In this document: positions 1 to 10,540 of the stretch, in pieces
Position numbering within the stretch: position 1 is the stretch's first letter
Layout: every line of letters starts with the position of its first letter
DNA from: Lichenostomus cassidix
Lineage: Eukaryota > Chordata > Aves > Passeriformes > Meliphagidae
Assembly (NCBI GenBank): GCA_008360975.2
Contig: CM039196.1
Span: 10,706,263 to 10,770,262 of the forward strand
Length of the DNA: 64,000 nt
Reading direction: 5' to 3'
Program-made: the position numbers and the translations under genes
Notes under the pieces: generated by a model
Database searches by the model: none
Seen by the model: only the letters and a program-made list of their open reading frames with translations
Told to the model about the DNA's origin: nothing

Positions 1-532
1 TTATTTGGGATTCAGCACAGCAGAGCCCCAAAAAAATGGATTTACCAGGGAGGTTGATTCCCACCATCCCTAATCCAGAACTGTTTGGCTTTGGAGGAAA
101 ATCCACGTCGTGGGAAGCTCTGAGTTGGCCACGAAATCTTGGCTTCCCCTCCAGCTTCTCCCGAAATTCTCCTCCAAGTTCTCTCCCTAAAACTTGGCTT
201 CCCAGGCAGAAAAATGAGGCTAATGGCCGATTTTGCCTTTCCTCGTGGAGGGATGAGATAGTTTGATTTAAGGAAATGACCAAAAAAAGAGAATTTTGGA
301 ATTCTGAGTGGAACTGGAAAGCCATGGATGGAAAAGAGTTGATCAAAGAGCTGCTGAGGGTGAATTCTTGGTGCTTCCAAAGCCACAATTGGCTGGAAAT
401 CAGAATATTTCGCAAAAACTTGTCCATTTCTATGAAATTCTTGAAGAGGGACGAAGCCTTTGCCTCGAATTTCCAGAGAAATACTTAATTTCACTTTAGG
501 CATTATTTTTTGGGACCATTTTGTTGAAAGTA
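1..532. other. Unique non-coding DNA
   Basis: Mixed-composition single-copy sequence. The short open frames on both strands overlap each other and resemble no known protein. No repeat family was recognised. The base composition turns AT-rich after about 480, leading into the hairpin that follows. Confidence 0.5.
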
Positions 533-589
533 TATTAAAATATACGATGACATGTTATAATATATTAAATGTCATCATGTATTTTGATG
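533..589. other. Inverted-repeat hairpin with a stem of about 21 bp
   Basis: The left arm (533-553) and right arm (569-589) pair around a 15-nt AT-rich loop. The inner 8 bp (GATGACAT with ATGTCATC) are perfect. One C/A mismatch follows, and the outer 12 positions pair with three G-T wobbles. The size and pairing are like a small microRNA-type hairpin or the remnant of a palindromic transposon, but nothing in the sequence shows that it is transcribed. The flanks are AT-rich and single copy. Confidence 0.55.
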
Positions 590-1574
590 CTGGTAAATTC
601 CAACTGCGCATGCAAAAGTCCAAACAAAACATTTTCTCCTATTAAAATGTCAGATTTTTTATTGAAACAAATGATTTAAAAAAAATTTAAAAATCCCAGA
701 GTCAGGAAGCATTTGAGACTTCCTCCCCACTTAACTGTTTTTATCCAATTTTCCTGCCTGGAAAATGCCAATTTCTAGCTGCTTCACAGAAGGGGAAAAT
801 GTCATTGTTTTCAAACTGAAAATTACAGTTTGCAGTCAGCTCTCAAGGCACTGGATTTTCTCAGGCTGTGTTTTTCCCACAGAAGGAAAAGAGGAGAAAA
901 AAAAAAAATCCTCATTTCCACCAACATTTTTCAGTTCTCTCTCTAACAAAAACTTGGGGCAGTTGATAGAAAATAATCCATTCATAGCAAGCTGAGAAAA
1001 TCCGACTGGTGGCAAATATTTTTTCCTGAAAAGCCCAAAATTTGCCAAGAGACCTTGGATCCTGTGAGATATCAAAGCCATTTTACCTTTCTGGGGTGGA
1101 ACATCTTGGTCCTCCATCCATCCATCCTCACTTGGCAAATCCTGTTGATGTGAGAAGGGGGAAAAAAATTGGGGGTTTTTTGGGTGTTTTTCTTAAGCTT
1201 GGGGAAAATAAAAAGAGGAAAAAGAGGAAATAAATAACCTTGGGATGTAATTTCTCAGCATCTTCTCCTGCTGGTGGCTATTCCTGTAGGGAGAGGAACA
1301 GGGAGCAGGTGACATTCCTCATCGTGGAAAGTTGGAATTCTCTTCACAATCCTAAAAATATTATTAATATCCCACACGTGGTGGTGAAAGTCTTCCCACA
1401 AACCTCTGGATCAACCCTTTCTCTGCTGCAGAGGAGGCTGAGAAAAGAGATCAAACAGCAGGGAAGAGCTGTGGCCTGGTGCTGGTGGGAATGGTGTCCT
1501 CAGGGATGGGATCTCATGGAAATGGGAGGCAGCTTGTGCTCCTCAACACCCCCAAAAGACAGGGAATCGCTGTG
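590..1574. other. Unique non-coding DNA
   Basis: AT-rich single-copy sequence with short A-runs (for example near 900). Open frames are short, apart from a 161-codon frame at 1240-1725 that runs into a CR1 fragment and matches no family. Nothing functional was recognised. Confidence 0.45.
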
Positions 1575-1700
1575 GAATCATGGAAATGTCAGCTCAGGAG
1601 GATCCTTGGGAGGTTTCAAGTCCAACCTCGTGCTCAAGGTGCACGCTGAGCTCAGACTGGGTCACTCCTGGCTTTGTCCTAAAAGCGGGAGAGTCCTAAT
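1575..1700 (-). mobile_element. CR1 LINE 3'-end fragment
   Basis: Begins with the inverted CR1 terminus GAATCATGG. It continues with the family's usual phrases for 'per-cent-loss' decayed copies: GATCCTTGGGAGG, then TCCAACCTCGTGCTCAAG, then a diverged segment ending near GCTTTGTCCTAAAAG. In CR1, the ATTCTATGATT-type terminus is the 3' end, so its presence inverted at the left edge puts the element on the minus strand. It is diverged and heavily 5'-truncated. Confidence 0.6.
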
Positions 1701-1961
1701 CCTGTGCTTGCAGGGAAATCCCTGAGCTGTTGTTCCCAGCTTTGTCTGGAAGAAAAACTTCCTGCTGCCTGGAAAAGGAGTGAGTGGAGGCCAGGAGATG
1801 GAGAGCTAAGGAAAAGTCAAGTCTCTCAGCCTCTCCATTCTGAAATTCTACATCTCTCAGGCTGTGAGATTAATTGTTAACTCTTCCCAGTTAATAAACT
1901 AGTGATAATTATCCCAAACAATCCACAGGATGCTCCACCTTAAATACAAGGAATAAAAGAG
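1701..1961. other. Unique non-coding DNA
   Basis: Single-copy sequence between two CR1 fragments. No motif or coding signal was recognised. Confidence 0.4.
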
Positions 1962-2014
1962 GAATCATAGAATATCCTGAGCTGGAAAGAACCCACTGAG
2001 ACCATCAAAGCCCA
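1962..2014 (-). mobile_element. CR1 LINE 3' tip
   Basis: The terminus GAATCATAGAATATCCTGAG followed by CTGGAAAGAACCCAC is the inverted 3' end of a CR1 subfamily common in birds. Only about 50 bp remain. It stops directly at a telomere-like repeat. Confidence 0.75.
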
Positions 2015-2030
2015 GGGTTAGGGTTAGGGT
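2015..2030. repeat. Short telomere-like (TTAGGG) tract
   Basis: Two and two-thirds tandem copies of the vertebrate telomere hexamer (GGGTTAGGGTTAGGGT), directly against the truncated edge of a CR1 tip. It is too short to be a true interstitial telomere block and could be chance or a repair scar. Confidence 0.6.
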
Positions 2031-2641
2031 ATAGGCTTTCTATATTTCCAGGGACTTGAACATCCCCCAGGTGAGCTGGGCTGAGCAGAGCCCAGGTGAA
2101 CCCCTCATCTCACAAGGAAAATCTGCTTTTCCCGGGATCCTGGGGGCAGAAGCAGCAGCATGCAGGGCCTGGCTGTCAGCAGCACCCAGGGGTGGGGAGT
2201 GGGTGCTGACAAATGATCCCTCAGCCTGGGGCTGGAGGATTGATCCCCTGGCAGTCCTGCCCTCCCTACGGCTGGAGCTCTCGCCTGTTTTCATTAGTTT
2301 CCCATTTGGAATTTTATTTCAGGAGGTAACAAGACACCCCGGGGCAATGTGTTTCCAGGGGATTATTGCCTCCAGCTCTTTGCTTTCCGTCACATGCCAT
2401 AATCACCCAGAAACACACAGCCTGCCACAGCCCATTCCCTAAGCCTGCCTTATTCAGCCACGGCCGAGGCGGGAGGGACAGAGCAGAGCCATAAAGTTAT
2501 ATGGAATTTTGGTGGCAAAAGTGAGTTTGTCCCGAGAATGGCTTGCAGCTGGGCTAGCTCTGCTCAGAGCCATCCTCAACTCCAGAGCTCTCACGGGTTG
2601 GTTTTGCTCTTGCTGTGCCCACAGAAGGTGCCTGGACTAAT
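2031..2641. other. Unique non-coding DNA
   Basis: Single-copy sequence of moderate GC. Open frames occur on both strands without recognisable products. The long frame starting at 2538 continues only because it enters the adjoining minisatellite. Confidence 0.4.
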
Positions 2642-2909
2642 TCCATGGTTTCACCCCTGCCCTAATCCCATGGTTTCACCCCTGGATCAATCCCATGGTT
2701 TCACCCCTGGATCAATCCCATGGTTTCAGCTCTGGATCAATCCCATGGTTTCACCCCTGGATCAATCCCATGGTTTCACCCCTGGACCATTCCCATGGTT
2801 TCACCCCAGGACCAATCCCATGGTTTCAGCCCTGGATCATTTCCATGGTTTCACCCCTGGAGCAATCCCATGGTTTCAGCCCTGGATCATTCCCATGGTT
2901 TCACCCCAC
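2642..2909. repeat. 25-bp minisatellite, about 10.7 copies
   Basis: Tandem units of the form CCCATGGTTTCACCCCTGG followed by ATCAAT. Units differ by one to four substitutions (CACCCC or CAGCCC, ATCAAT or ACCATT) and almost never by length. The unit length is not a multiple of three, so each forward frame reads the same repeat shifted, and all three frames stay open. This explains three overlapping open frames of 75 to 183 codons, which should not be annotated as genes. Such arrays are often length-variable between individuals. Confidence 0.95.
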
Positions 2910-3259
2910 CTGCAGCCACCAGCAGGAAACACCTCCAGGCAAGCTGAGCCCAGGGGTGACTCACAAAACCCCCTGAGGCTTTGCAAAAACAAGTCCCAAG
3001 TCAGGCTTTTACTGCCCATAAATCATCAATCAGGAGATTTCCTGGAGAGCTGTGAGGTGGAGAAGGGAAAAGGGGAGAGCACAGAATGAGGGGCAGGAGC
3101 TGCTTTCTTCCAGGGAATGGGGGCAGTCTGGATTTATTCTACAGTTCCAGGCAGTCTGGCACAGGAAGGCAAATGTCTGAAAAGGAGGGGCAAAGGGTTT
3201 TGGGGGCTAAGGGAATTTGGGAGCAGCCAAGGGCCAGGAGAGCAAGCCCCATCCAGCCT
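2910..3259. other. Unique non-coding DNA
   Basis: Single-copy spacer between the minisatellite and a CR1 copy. No features were recognised. Confidence 0.4.
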
Positions 3260-3720
3260 GGCCTTGGACACTCCCAGGGATCCAGGGGCAGCCACAGCTT
3301 CTCTGGGAATTCTATGCCAGGGTCTCCCCACCCTCCCAGGGAACAATTTCCTCCTATCATCCAATCCAAATCTCTCCTCTTTTAGTTTCAAACCATTCCC
3401 CCTTTTCCTATCACTATCTGCCCATGGAAGAAGTCATTTCCCCACTTTTTTATAATCCCCCTTTAGGCACTGTGAAGGGCTCTGACATCTCCCTGGATGC
3501 TCCCCTTGTCCAGGTGAGCACTCTTAGCTCTCCCAACTCCAGAGCAGAGGAGCTCCAGCCCTGGCAGCATCTCTGTAGCCTCCTCTGGATCTGCTCTGAC
3601 AGACCCACCCTTCCCTGTGCTGAGGACTCCAGCCCTGGGTGCAGCACTCCAGCTGAGCTTCCAGCAGGGCAGAACAGAGGGAATCATCTCCCTCGAGGTG
3701 ATTCTTAAGGATTTTTCCCA
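3260..3720 (-). mobile_element. CR1 LINE, about 460 bp of 3' region
   Basis: Carries the inverted CR1 3' UTR phrases in order: CATCCAGCCTGGCCTTGGACA, GGGATCCAGGGGCAGCCACA, CAGGGAACAATTTCCTCC, TTTCAAACCATTCCC, and then the deeper part (CCTCCTCTGGATCTGCTCTG, GCAGCACTCCAGCTGAG). The extreme 3' tip is missing, so the right edge is the 5'-most part. Open frames across it are chance frames inside the element and not genes. Confidence 0.85.
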
Positions 3721-5225
3721 GCCTAAGCTGCTGGTGGAGCTCAGGACAGCATCAACAAGCAGGAGAAGCCCTGGCATGGATCTGACTGGCAGAGGAATTT
3801 GGAGATGCTGTGGCAAACCCTCCTCAGCTTTCCCCATGCCTTTCTCCGCCTGGGAACGCTCACAGTGAAGCTCTGAGGTTTGGACCACCAGCACAGGCAC
3901 TGCCCAGAGGGCAGCTGAGAGCCAGGCTTGCCTGGCAGCCTGGTGGCTCTCAATGCCAGCTCTGTGCACCCCACAGCCCCTGGCCCTGGCCCAGCCCCGC
4001 TCAGCAGACTGGGGAGAGCTTGCCCTGAACCACAAAGCTGAAAGAGCCCACAGCCCAGCCCTTGGCATGGAATAAATCCACAGCAAGGCTTTTCATCCCC
4101 TGGGAAGCTCCTCTTACCTGAGTCCAGGGACAATGTCCTGGGGATAGAGCCTCCCTTTCTCCAAGGAGAGGTTTTCCATGTTTTCCATGTTCTGTGCCTT
4201 TAAGCTCGCTCTGCCCCTCTTTCCAAACAGCCACCTTTTTGTTCTGCAGCTCAGTAACTCACAGATATGTGCACCATGCCCTCTTTCACAGAGGGTTTTG
4301 GGGTTTTTCATCCTTCTCGCTGTCCTCCATGATCTAAAAGACATTCAGGTTAAAAACACGTGGCTGAGGTGGTTTTTTTCCCCAGACCACCTCAGGAACC
4401 CAAGGTGTTTTCTCAGTTGAGCAGGATCAGCCTCCTGCAGGTGACAAAAGCAATTTATGAGGACATAAACTGCAGCTGTGCACAGGGAATTGCTGCATGG
4501 AGAGAAATCCCCTTTTCCTACATCCCTTCTGCTCCCACTCAAGATTCCCTTTATTCCTGAGCTCAGCTTAACATCAATCCCACCCATCCCAGGAGCTTCT
4601 GAAGCCTTTTTTTTTTCTCCCAGCCAAGTTTCCTGCAGCTCTCTGAGGGCAAACAGCAGCCACACAGCCCCTTTTGTGCTGCAGGGCTTGGCTGCTGGTG
4701 GGCAGGAGAGATGCCCTGAGCTCTGCTCCCAGGGCTGGCACTGCATCACAGCAGGCTTTGAGCAGCAGCTGGGCTGGGAATCCATGGAAAGGGCTCCTCA
4801 GGCAGCCCAGGGTGAGGGGGATTTCAGGGAAGGGCCTAGGTGGCACAGGGGAACTGGTTTGGGGTCTGGGAACCTCTAGGGGGGATTGAAATAAGGGATC
4901 AGGCTCAGAGGGGGGAGCTGGGTTATCCAGATTGGTGTTTGAAAGGCACAGAAGTGTCACTGGGCTCACTGAGGGGGGAAAATCAGACCCTGCAGCTTCA
5001 GAAATGAGATTCCCTCAGCCCTGCTCTCCCTGGGAAGGAAAAGTTCAAATGCAGGCACAAGGTGTGGGCAGGCTCAGCTGTCCCTGTCCCAGCTCCTCAC
5101 TCCCTCACCAAAACCTCCTCATGCCCTCCCCTCTGCCTGTGGGAAGGGATAAAAGTGACTCCTGCATTGCAAAATCAGCTTTAAGGGAGTCTCCTGTGCT
5201 CTTCTTCTGCTCCAACGGGGCAGCA
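3721..5225. other. Unique non-coding DNA
   Basis: Single-copy sequence with many short overlapping open frames on both strands (longest 146 codons on the minus strand at 4345-4785). None has a recognisable domain. No repeat family was identified. Confidence 0.4.
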
Positions 5226-5336
5226 ACTTCCAGGGCAGGAATGGAAACTTCCAGGAAACTTCTAGGGGAGGAATGGAAATTTCCAGGGGAGAAATGGAAA
5301 CTTCCAGGAAACTCCCAGGGGAGGAATGGAAACATC
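5226..5336. repeat. Short degenerate tandem repeat (GGAATGGAAACTTCCAGG-like)
   Basis: Four to five irregular copies of a unit of about 22-28 bp built from GGAATGGAAACTTCCAGG with GAAACTTCTAGGGGA spacers. Copies differ in length and by substitutions. Confidence 0.8.
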
Positions 5337-6658
5337 ACCCAGGATGCTGCAACAGCATGTGCAAACCAGCAGCCCAGAGAGCCACGATGGGCCCCGTGCT
5401 GGTGTGGCTTGGGGACACCTGTGGGCTGCTGGGACACTGGCTCTGCGTGGTGCTGGCCACTGGGGTCTGTCCTGGCCATAAAACTCCTGAGGGAGTCACA
5501 CAGGGAGTTAATGAAACCCTACAGTCACCCAGGGACAGATTCAGGGGATGGAGACCATAAAACACCCCAGGTGAGAACAATAAACCCTCTGCAATGGCTT
5601 CACTGCTTTGTGCTTTCTTCCAACTATTTCCTCTCCCCCATTATTGTTCTGGCTTGGGGTTTTTTTTACCCCCACGTGGTCTTCTGACTTTCTGAATCAC
5701 TTTCACAGTCTCTCCTTTTGTTTCTTTCCCCCTTCCCTTGTGTTTTTCTGTGCAACCCACATCCCCCATTTCATTTCCCCCTTACCTGGCACCTGTGGCT
5801 GCAGTTCATACTCGGTGTCAGGGGCTGGGCTGTGCTTTGCATACGCTGCTGATGTGATCCCATATCTTCTCTGCCCTTAGTTTTGGGGGAAAAAGGTGTT
5901 ATCTATAGTTTTTTTCCTCAGTGGCACCTTCATATTAAAAAATTCCACACACTTTCTAGTCTTATCTAGGCAGTGTCAGGCAGTGGGACACACAGGGATC
6001 ACGATCCCTGTCCTACATACAGCAGAGCCTGGGATCTCAACCCTCTCCAGAAGATGGGATGACACCACATCTCTCCCTCCCCTGCAGCCCCTTGGGGACA
6101 TCACACCAAGGAGGGAAACCTTCCTTTATCCCTCACGTTTCCAGCGCTGCCAGGACTGGATTTATTTATAAATGATCTCATGTTTGGGGTGAAGAAGTTC
6201 CTGACAAGTCACGCAAACAGTTCCTGTTACTGCAGGGACCAGAATAGCAACAGCCAGCCCCAGCAGAGGATGGATTCCTTCAGAACAACACTTTGGGAAC
6301 ACAACTCTGGGAATGGCTGGATATTCCTGCTCTCCAGAAGGTCCTTATGTGTTAAGATAAAGGGGAAGGGTGAATATGGGCAAAATGTGCCGTGCATGGT
6401 TCTTCCAGCACTCTTGAAAATCTGTGGTGATTCCCCAGCCTCTCTCTCCCTCCAGCAATCCCACAAAGTTCATTCCCTTTGAAAAGTTCCCTTCTTCCCT
6501 GGGTTTACCTCTCCATTTCTCCTGTTTCTTGTGTTGGGAGACTCTGTTGGATCCCAGTGGGTACTGGGGATCCCTCTTGGCCGTGCTGGCAGGAGCAGCA
6601 GCAGCTTCCTTACCCTAAATTAATTAAAATATCCTTCCCTTCTCCCAGCTAACAACCA
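5337..6658. other. Unique non-coding DNA
   Basis: Single-copy sequence. Pyrimidine-rich between about 5600 and 5880. No coding, RNA or mobile signal was recognised. Confidence 0.4.
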
Positions 6659-6897
6659 CCAGGAGGAGAGGGAACAGCCTCAGGCTGTGCCAGGGGAGGT
6701 TCAGGTTGGATACTGGGGGAAATTTCTTCACCAGGAGGATTATCAAGCCCTGGCACAGGATTGTCACCATTCCTGAAGGGTTGTGGTGACATGAAGGGTT
6801 TCATGGTGACCTTGGCAGTGCTGAGGGAATGGTTGGACTCAACGACACTAAAGGCTCTTTCCACCCTAAATGATTGGGTTATTCCACAATAATACAT
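6659..6897 (+). mobile_element. CR1 LINE 3' end
   Basis: Starts with the typical CR1 phrase GGGAACAGCCTCAGGCTGTG, then GCCAGGGGAGGTTCAGGTTG, AAATTTCTTCACC and TGGTTGGACTCAACGA. It ends in a diverged terminus (CCACCCTAAATGATTGGGTT). The order runs 5' to 3' on the plus strand. It is 5'-truncated as nearly all avian copies are. Confidence 0.9.
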
Positions 6898-7100
6898 TTA
6901 AAATAAAGCTAGGGAGTATTCCAAAATGAATTCCCTGTTCAAACCAACCTCCCAAACCTCAAGTCTGAGATTCCCTGCTTGAGGGAACCTCCCAGGCTGG
7001 GAAACACCCCAGAAGGTGGGGTGGGGACACCACAGCCAGGTGTGCTGCACGCCAAATCCTGGCAAAACTCCCAATCCTAAAAGCAGCTGCTCCTGGAACA
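6898..7100. other. Unique spacer
   Basis: Single-copy DNA between a CR1 end and a minisatellite. Confidence 0.4.
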
Positions 7101-7366
7101 GCAGGGGACAGGGACCGGGTGCTGTGAGCCTGGCACGGCCCGGGGGACACTCAGGGGACAGGGACTGGGTGCTGTGAGCCTGGCACAGCCCAGGGGACAC
7201 TCAGGGGACAGGGACTGGGTGCTGTGAGCCTGGCACAGCCCAGGGGACACTCAGGGGACACGGACTGGGTGCTGTGAGCCTGGCACGGCCCGGGGGACAC
7301 TCAGGGGACACGGACTGGGTGCTGTGAGCCTGGCACAGCCCAGGGGACACTCAGGGGACACGGACC
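7101..7366. repeat. 50-bp minisatellite, about 5.3 copies
   Basis: Units begin at 7101, 7151, 7201, 7251 and 7301, exactly 50 bp apart, with a partial sixth from 7351. Each contains GGACAGGGACTGGGTGCTGT, GAGCCTGGCACAGCCC and GGGGACACTCAGG. Variants alternate: CAGGGA or CACGGA, and CACAGCCCAGG or CACGGCCCGGG. The regular length and few mutations suggest recent expansion. It adjoins a GC-rich block. Confidence 0.95.
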
Positions 7367-7417
7367 GGTTCTGCCACGCCGGGCGAGGCTGCGCTGAGCA
7401 GGGTGGGGATCCCGGCT

Positions 7418-7438
7418 GGGGGGACAGGGTGGGTCGGG
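7418..7438 (+). other. G-quadruplex motif
   Basis: Four or more G-runs separated by loops of 1 to 3 nt: GGGGGG-ACA-GGG-T-GGG-TC-GGG. This satisfies the standard G3+N1-7 pattern with very short loops and lies 53 bp upstream of the CTCF core. Confidence 0.8.
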
Positions 7439-7491
7439 AGCAGAACCCCGCAGCCCCCGGGGCCGGGACAGCCCCTGGCACGGGCCGGGGG

Positions 7492-7504
7492 CCACTAGAG
7501 GGCA
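7492..7504 (+). promoter_or_regulatory. CTCF binding-site core
   Basis: CCACTAGAGGGCA matches every position of the vertebrate CTCF core consensus CCASYAGRKGGCR in forward orientation. The surroundings are GC-rich, as is usual for occupied sites. CTCF at such sites anchors chromatin loops and insulators. Occupancy cannot be seen from sequence. Confidence 0.65.
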
Positions 7505-7600
7505 ATCGTGGAGTGTCCCACGCCCGGAGCCGCCCGGGATGCGCAGGTGATGCTCGCGGGCCGCAGGGACTCGTCGTGGTACCTGTCTGTCCCAAAGATT

Positions 7601-7868
7601 AAATATATAAATTTTTTTTTAATTTCTCCGCTCGGCTTAAGCGCTGCAGGTGGATAAGCGGGATGTATCTTTAGGATTCCTGCGGGAACTGCAGCTCAGC
7701 CCGACACACAGCTGAGGTACAACCCCAGGTGAGCTGCGTTTTATCGTCATTAGCTGATTAAGCTAATTTAGGGCAAAGCTGTTCCTAAGGCAGGCAGGTG
7801 TCAGCAGTCGGTTCCCTGATGGCAATGTCGGAGCTGCCCTCTCTGTTGGGGTCAGACTCTTCCCTAAG
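7601..7868. other. Unique non-coding DNA with a homeodomain-type dyad
   Basis: Single-copy sequence. At 7749-7767 a perfect inverted repeat (ATTAGCT, 5-bp spacer GATTA, AGCTAAT) carries two or three TAAT/ATTA homeodomain cores. It lies within 260 bp of the CTCF core. Confidence 0.45.
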
Positions 7869-8099
7869 TGATGGCAAGGGGAAACAGCCTCAAGTTGCAC
7901 CAGGGGAGGTTTAGATTGGAAAATTGGGGGAATTTCCTCACCAAAGAGTTGTCAAGGTCATGCAGTGGTGGTGCAGTCCCCATCCCTGCAGCGATTTAAA
8001 AGCCGTGGGAATGTGGCACTTGGGGACATGGCTCGGCGGTGGCCTTGGCAGCGCTGGGACAACGACGCTCCCACCTAAACGATCCTATCATTTTCCCAG
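7869..8099 (+). mobile_element. CR1 LINE 3' end
   Basis: Plus-strand CR1 end: GGGGAAACAGCCTCAAGTTG, CACCAGGGGAGGTTTAGATT, CATCCCTGCAGCGATTTAAA, GTGGCACTTGGGGACATGG, ending ACGCTCCCACCTAAACGAT. It is the same subfamily as the copy about 1.2 kb upstream. It carries several CpGs and is closer to the source sequence than the upstream copy. Confidence 0.9.
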
Positions 8100-10540
8100 G
8101 GATGCATTTCCTTGCCCCAAACCCCATCAGCCCTCCACTGGCTGTTCCCTTTGCCCCAGGCCTGGACGCTGCTGCTCCCAAGGCTCCTTTGGGACACGAT
8201 CTGCTCTGCTCCTTCTCTCCACCACATCCTCGGCGACACAGGAGTCCCCCAGCCCTGCCGGGTGTGCTCGGCCTGTCCCCAGGCAGCTCCGAGCCCTTCC
8301 CCCGGGTGCCAGCAGCCCCTCCCTTTATCGGGCCGGGGCGGTGGGAGATAGGCAGCGAGGCTGATAAGCCCTCAAGTGGCAGCGTGCTGTAAACATTCCC
8401 ACTGGTGCTGTTAGATTAGAGCGCTGGGAAAATGCCTGCAGCCCCCCGGGCCACCAGCGCAGCCAGCGGGGCTGGGGGGCTGCGGAGCTGCTGGAAGAGC
8501 CGAGGGAGGAGCTGAAGTGCTCCGGGGCAGGCTGGATGCTGTCTGCTGGGGCAGCAGGGCTTGGCAGGGGCTCCCCAAAATTCCCACAGGGCTGGTTTGG
8601 CACCCGAGCCTGCCGTCAGTTCGGTCTGCATCCATAGGCTTCACTGCCGCCTTTGCCCGGATGGGAGGAAAATTCACTTCTCCCTCTGTCTCCCAGGTCT
8701 CTGGAATCCAGAGGTCTCAGCTGGAAGCTCTGACCAGGGGTTTCACATCTGCCGGGAGGATGGCACACAGTTCAAGGCTGTGCTCCTCCTTCCAGAATAA
8801 CCTACACCCATTTTAAACCCATTTTCCACCACAAAACCAACCCATCCCGACCCTGCTGCCTCTAATTTGGGGTCGGGTGAGGAGGGCAAACCCTTCGAGC
8901 CACTTGTCCTGGAGGCAAAGGGGATTTTTCCTGTGCCCAGGCTCAGCCGGAGCTGGGACCCGAATGTGTCAGGGTTCAGGTTTGGGAATGCTGATGGCTG
9001 TCAGGTTCCTGGCGTTGGCTCTGCAGAATGAGGTTTGTCAGCAGAGGTGACACCAGCAGCGGTGACAGCGTGGCCAGGCGATCAGTGTGGGGTGCAGGAG
9101 CAATCCCTTGGAAGGAGAGGAATGGTTCCAGCATTCCCACAAGAGCTGGGCACGGCAGGAAGCAGCAATCCCTCTCTCCTGCCCGTCAGCAGCACCTCCA
9201 GCTCGGAGGGATGAACACCTTGCCTGATAAAAGCTCTCCTCGCACCTTTTCCCGTCACCCTGAGAAGGAAATTCGCCGTTTCTCGGAGCTCTCAGGGAGC
9301 TCGGAGCTGAGCAGAGCAGCCGCAGCTGCTTTCCAGAGCCGCTCGGAGGCAACATTCCCTCCTCTCCCGTTCCCAGCAGCTTCCAGAGCTCGCAGCCAGG
9401 CAATGCCGAGCCCTGGGAACCTCCCACTCCCACTTTCTCCCTAATATTTCCACAGTGAGTAAATCTCCATCCTTTTAGGGCTCTCAAATCGATTATTTTT
9501 ACATTTGCAGTGGATTCCCTGGCCCTGTTATTAATGAAAACCTCCAGGAAAGCTCCTCAAATACAGCTTTGACTTTCTGCCCAGGACCTGTGGACAAGGG
9601 AAAAAAAAAATCAGGCAACATTAATAAAGCAGGAGGTTTCTATTAAGTCTGAGGGACTGGACTCGCTGGCTTTCTTGGATGCTGAAATCCTCTAGTGCAG
9701 GATAAATCTTATACACTTCATTTTCCCAATCTCTCCTTCAATATATTTTAAGAGAACGCTGCAATATCAGGGTAAATAATGTCCCAACTGCAGCGTGGGG
9801 TCTGCAGAGCGGCCTGGGGTCATCCTCTGGGCTGGAGCATCCTCCGCTGGGGCTGCTTGCCGCCTCAGCCCTCTTTCCCTAATCAGGAGAGGTTTTAATT
9901 AGCTGCGAATACAACTAACGAGCGATCCCTGCGAGGCTGGGGAAGGAAGTGGGTGAGTGGATGTGCATGAAGTCACCAAATACGCAAATCCCTGCAGCCA
10001 GCACCGCCTTGGTGGGAGCAAACCTCCCCCAGGTCTCTTCCCTCTCGGCAGGACGTGTTTCCCATCAGCCTGCGAGGGAATTTTCCCTCCAAGGGCTCTG
10101 CTGCCGCCTTTGCAGAGCACCTGCTCCTGCTGAAGATGTTGGATTTTCCCGGAGAAAGCTCCTGGAAGCGTGCGGGAGGAAAGGGAGCAAGTCCACGGGG
10201 TGCTGCGAGCCCGAGGTCAGGCCGGGAGATGATTTCCCTCTGCTTTTATCCCTCGCAGAGCGCCCTGAATGTGAGTTAATGCAGCAGCTGCAGGGCAGGG
10301 AGTGCCTTCGTGCCTGGGTTGAGCACCGGAGCTCGCACGCAGCCGCTGCGCTGCCATGGATAACGGGAGAAGCGATTTTATTTGAATTCCAGCACCTCTT
10401 TCCCCTCGGATTGCTGCGGATGGGGCTGCTGTGCTGGCGGGAGGCACGAGGAGCAGCCTTGCCTCAGGGCAGTTTGGGGAATAAATAAAAAGGAAAACTC
10501 CTTCTGAGGAGCAGGAGCTTGTATGGTACTGGAGGTGCTC
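8100..10540. other. Unique DNA, CpG-richer than the window average
   Basis: Single-copy sequence with locally high GC (8230-8500, 9030-9420, 10000-10450). A short AT-rich block near 9885-9990 holds a TTTTAATTAGCTG homeodomain-like motif. Open frames reach 179 codons on the plus strand (9949-10488) without any recognisable protein. This could be regulatory sequence of a neighbouring gene, but there is no direct evidence. Confidence 0.4.

Larger units (their letters stand above)
7367..7600. promoter_or_regulatory. GC-rich, CpG-containing block with a CTCF core
   Basis: About 230 bp with many CpGs in a window where CpG is otherwise depleted. It holds a G-quadruplex motif and a perfect CTCF core, annotated separately. 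This composition fits a CpG island or insulator. No transcription start signal or exon was recognised, so promoter activity is unproven. Confidence 0.45.

Noticed and set aside
2538..3089. 183-codon repetitive protein
   Set aside because: Produced by the 25-bp minisatellite, which opens all three frames equally.
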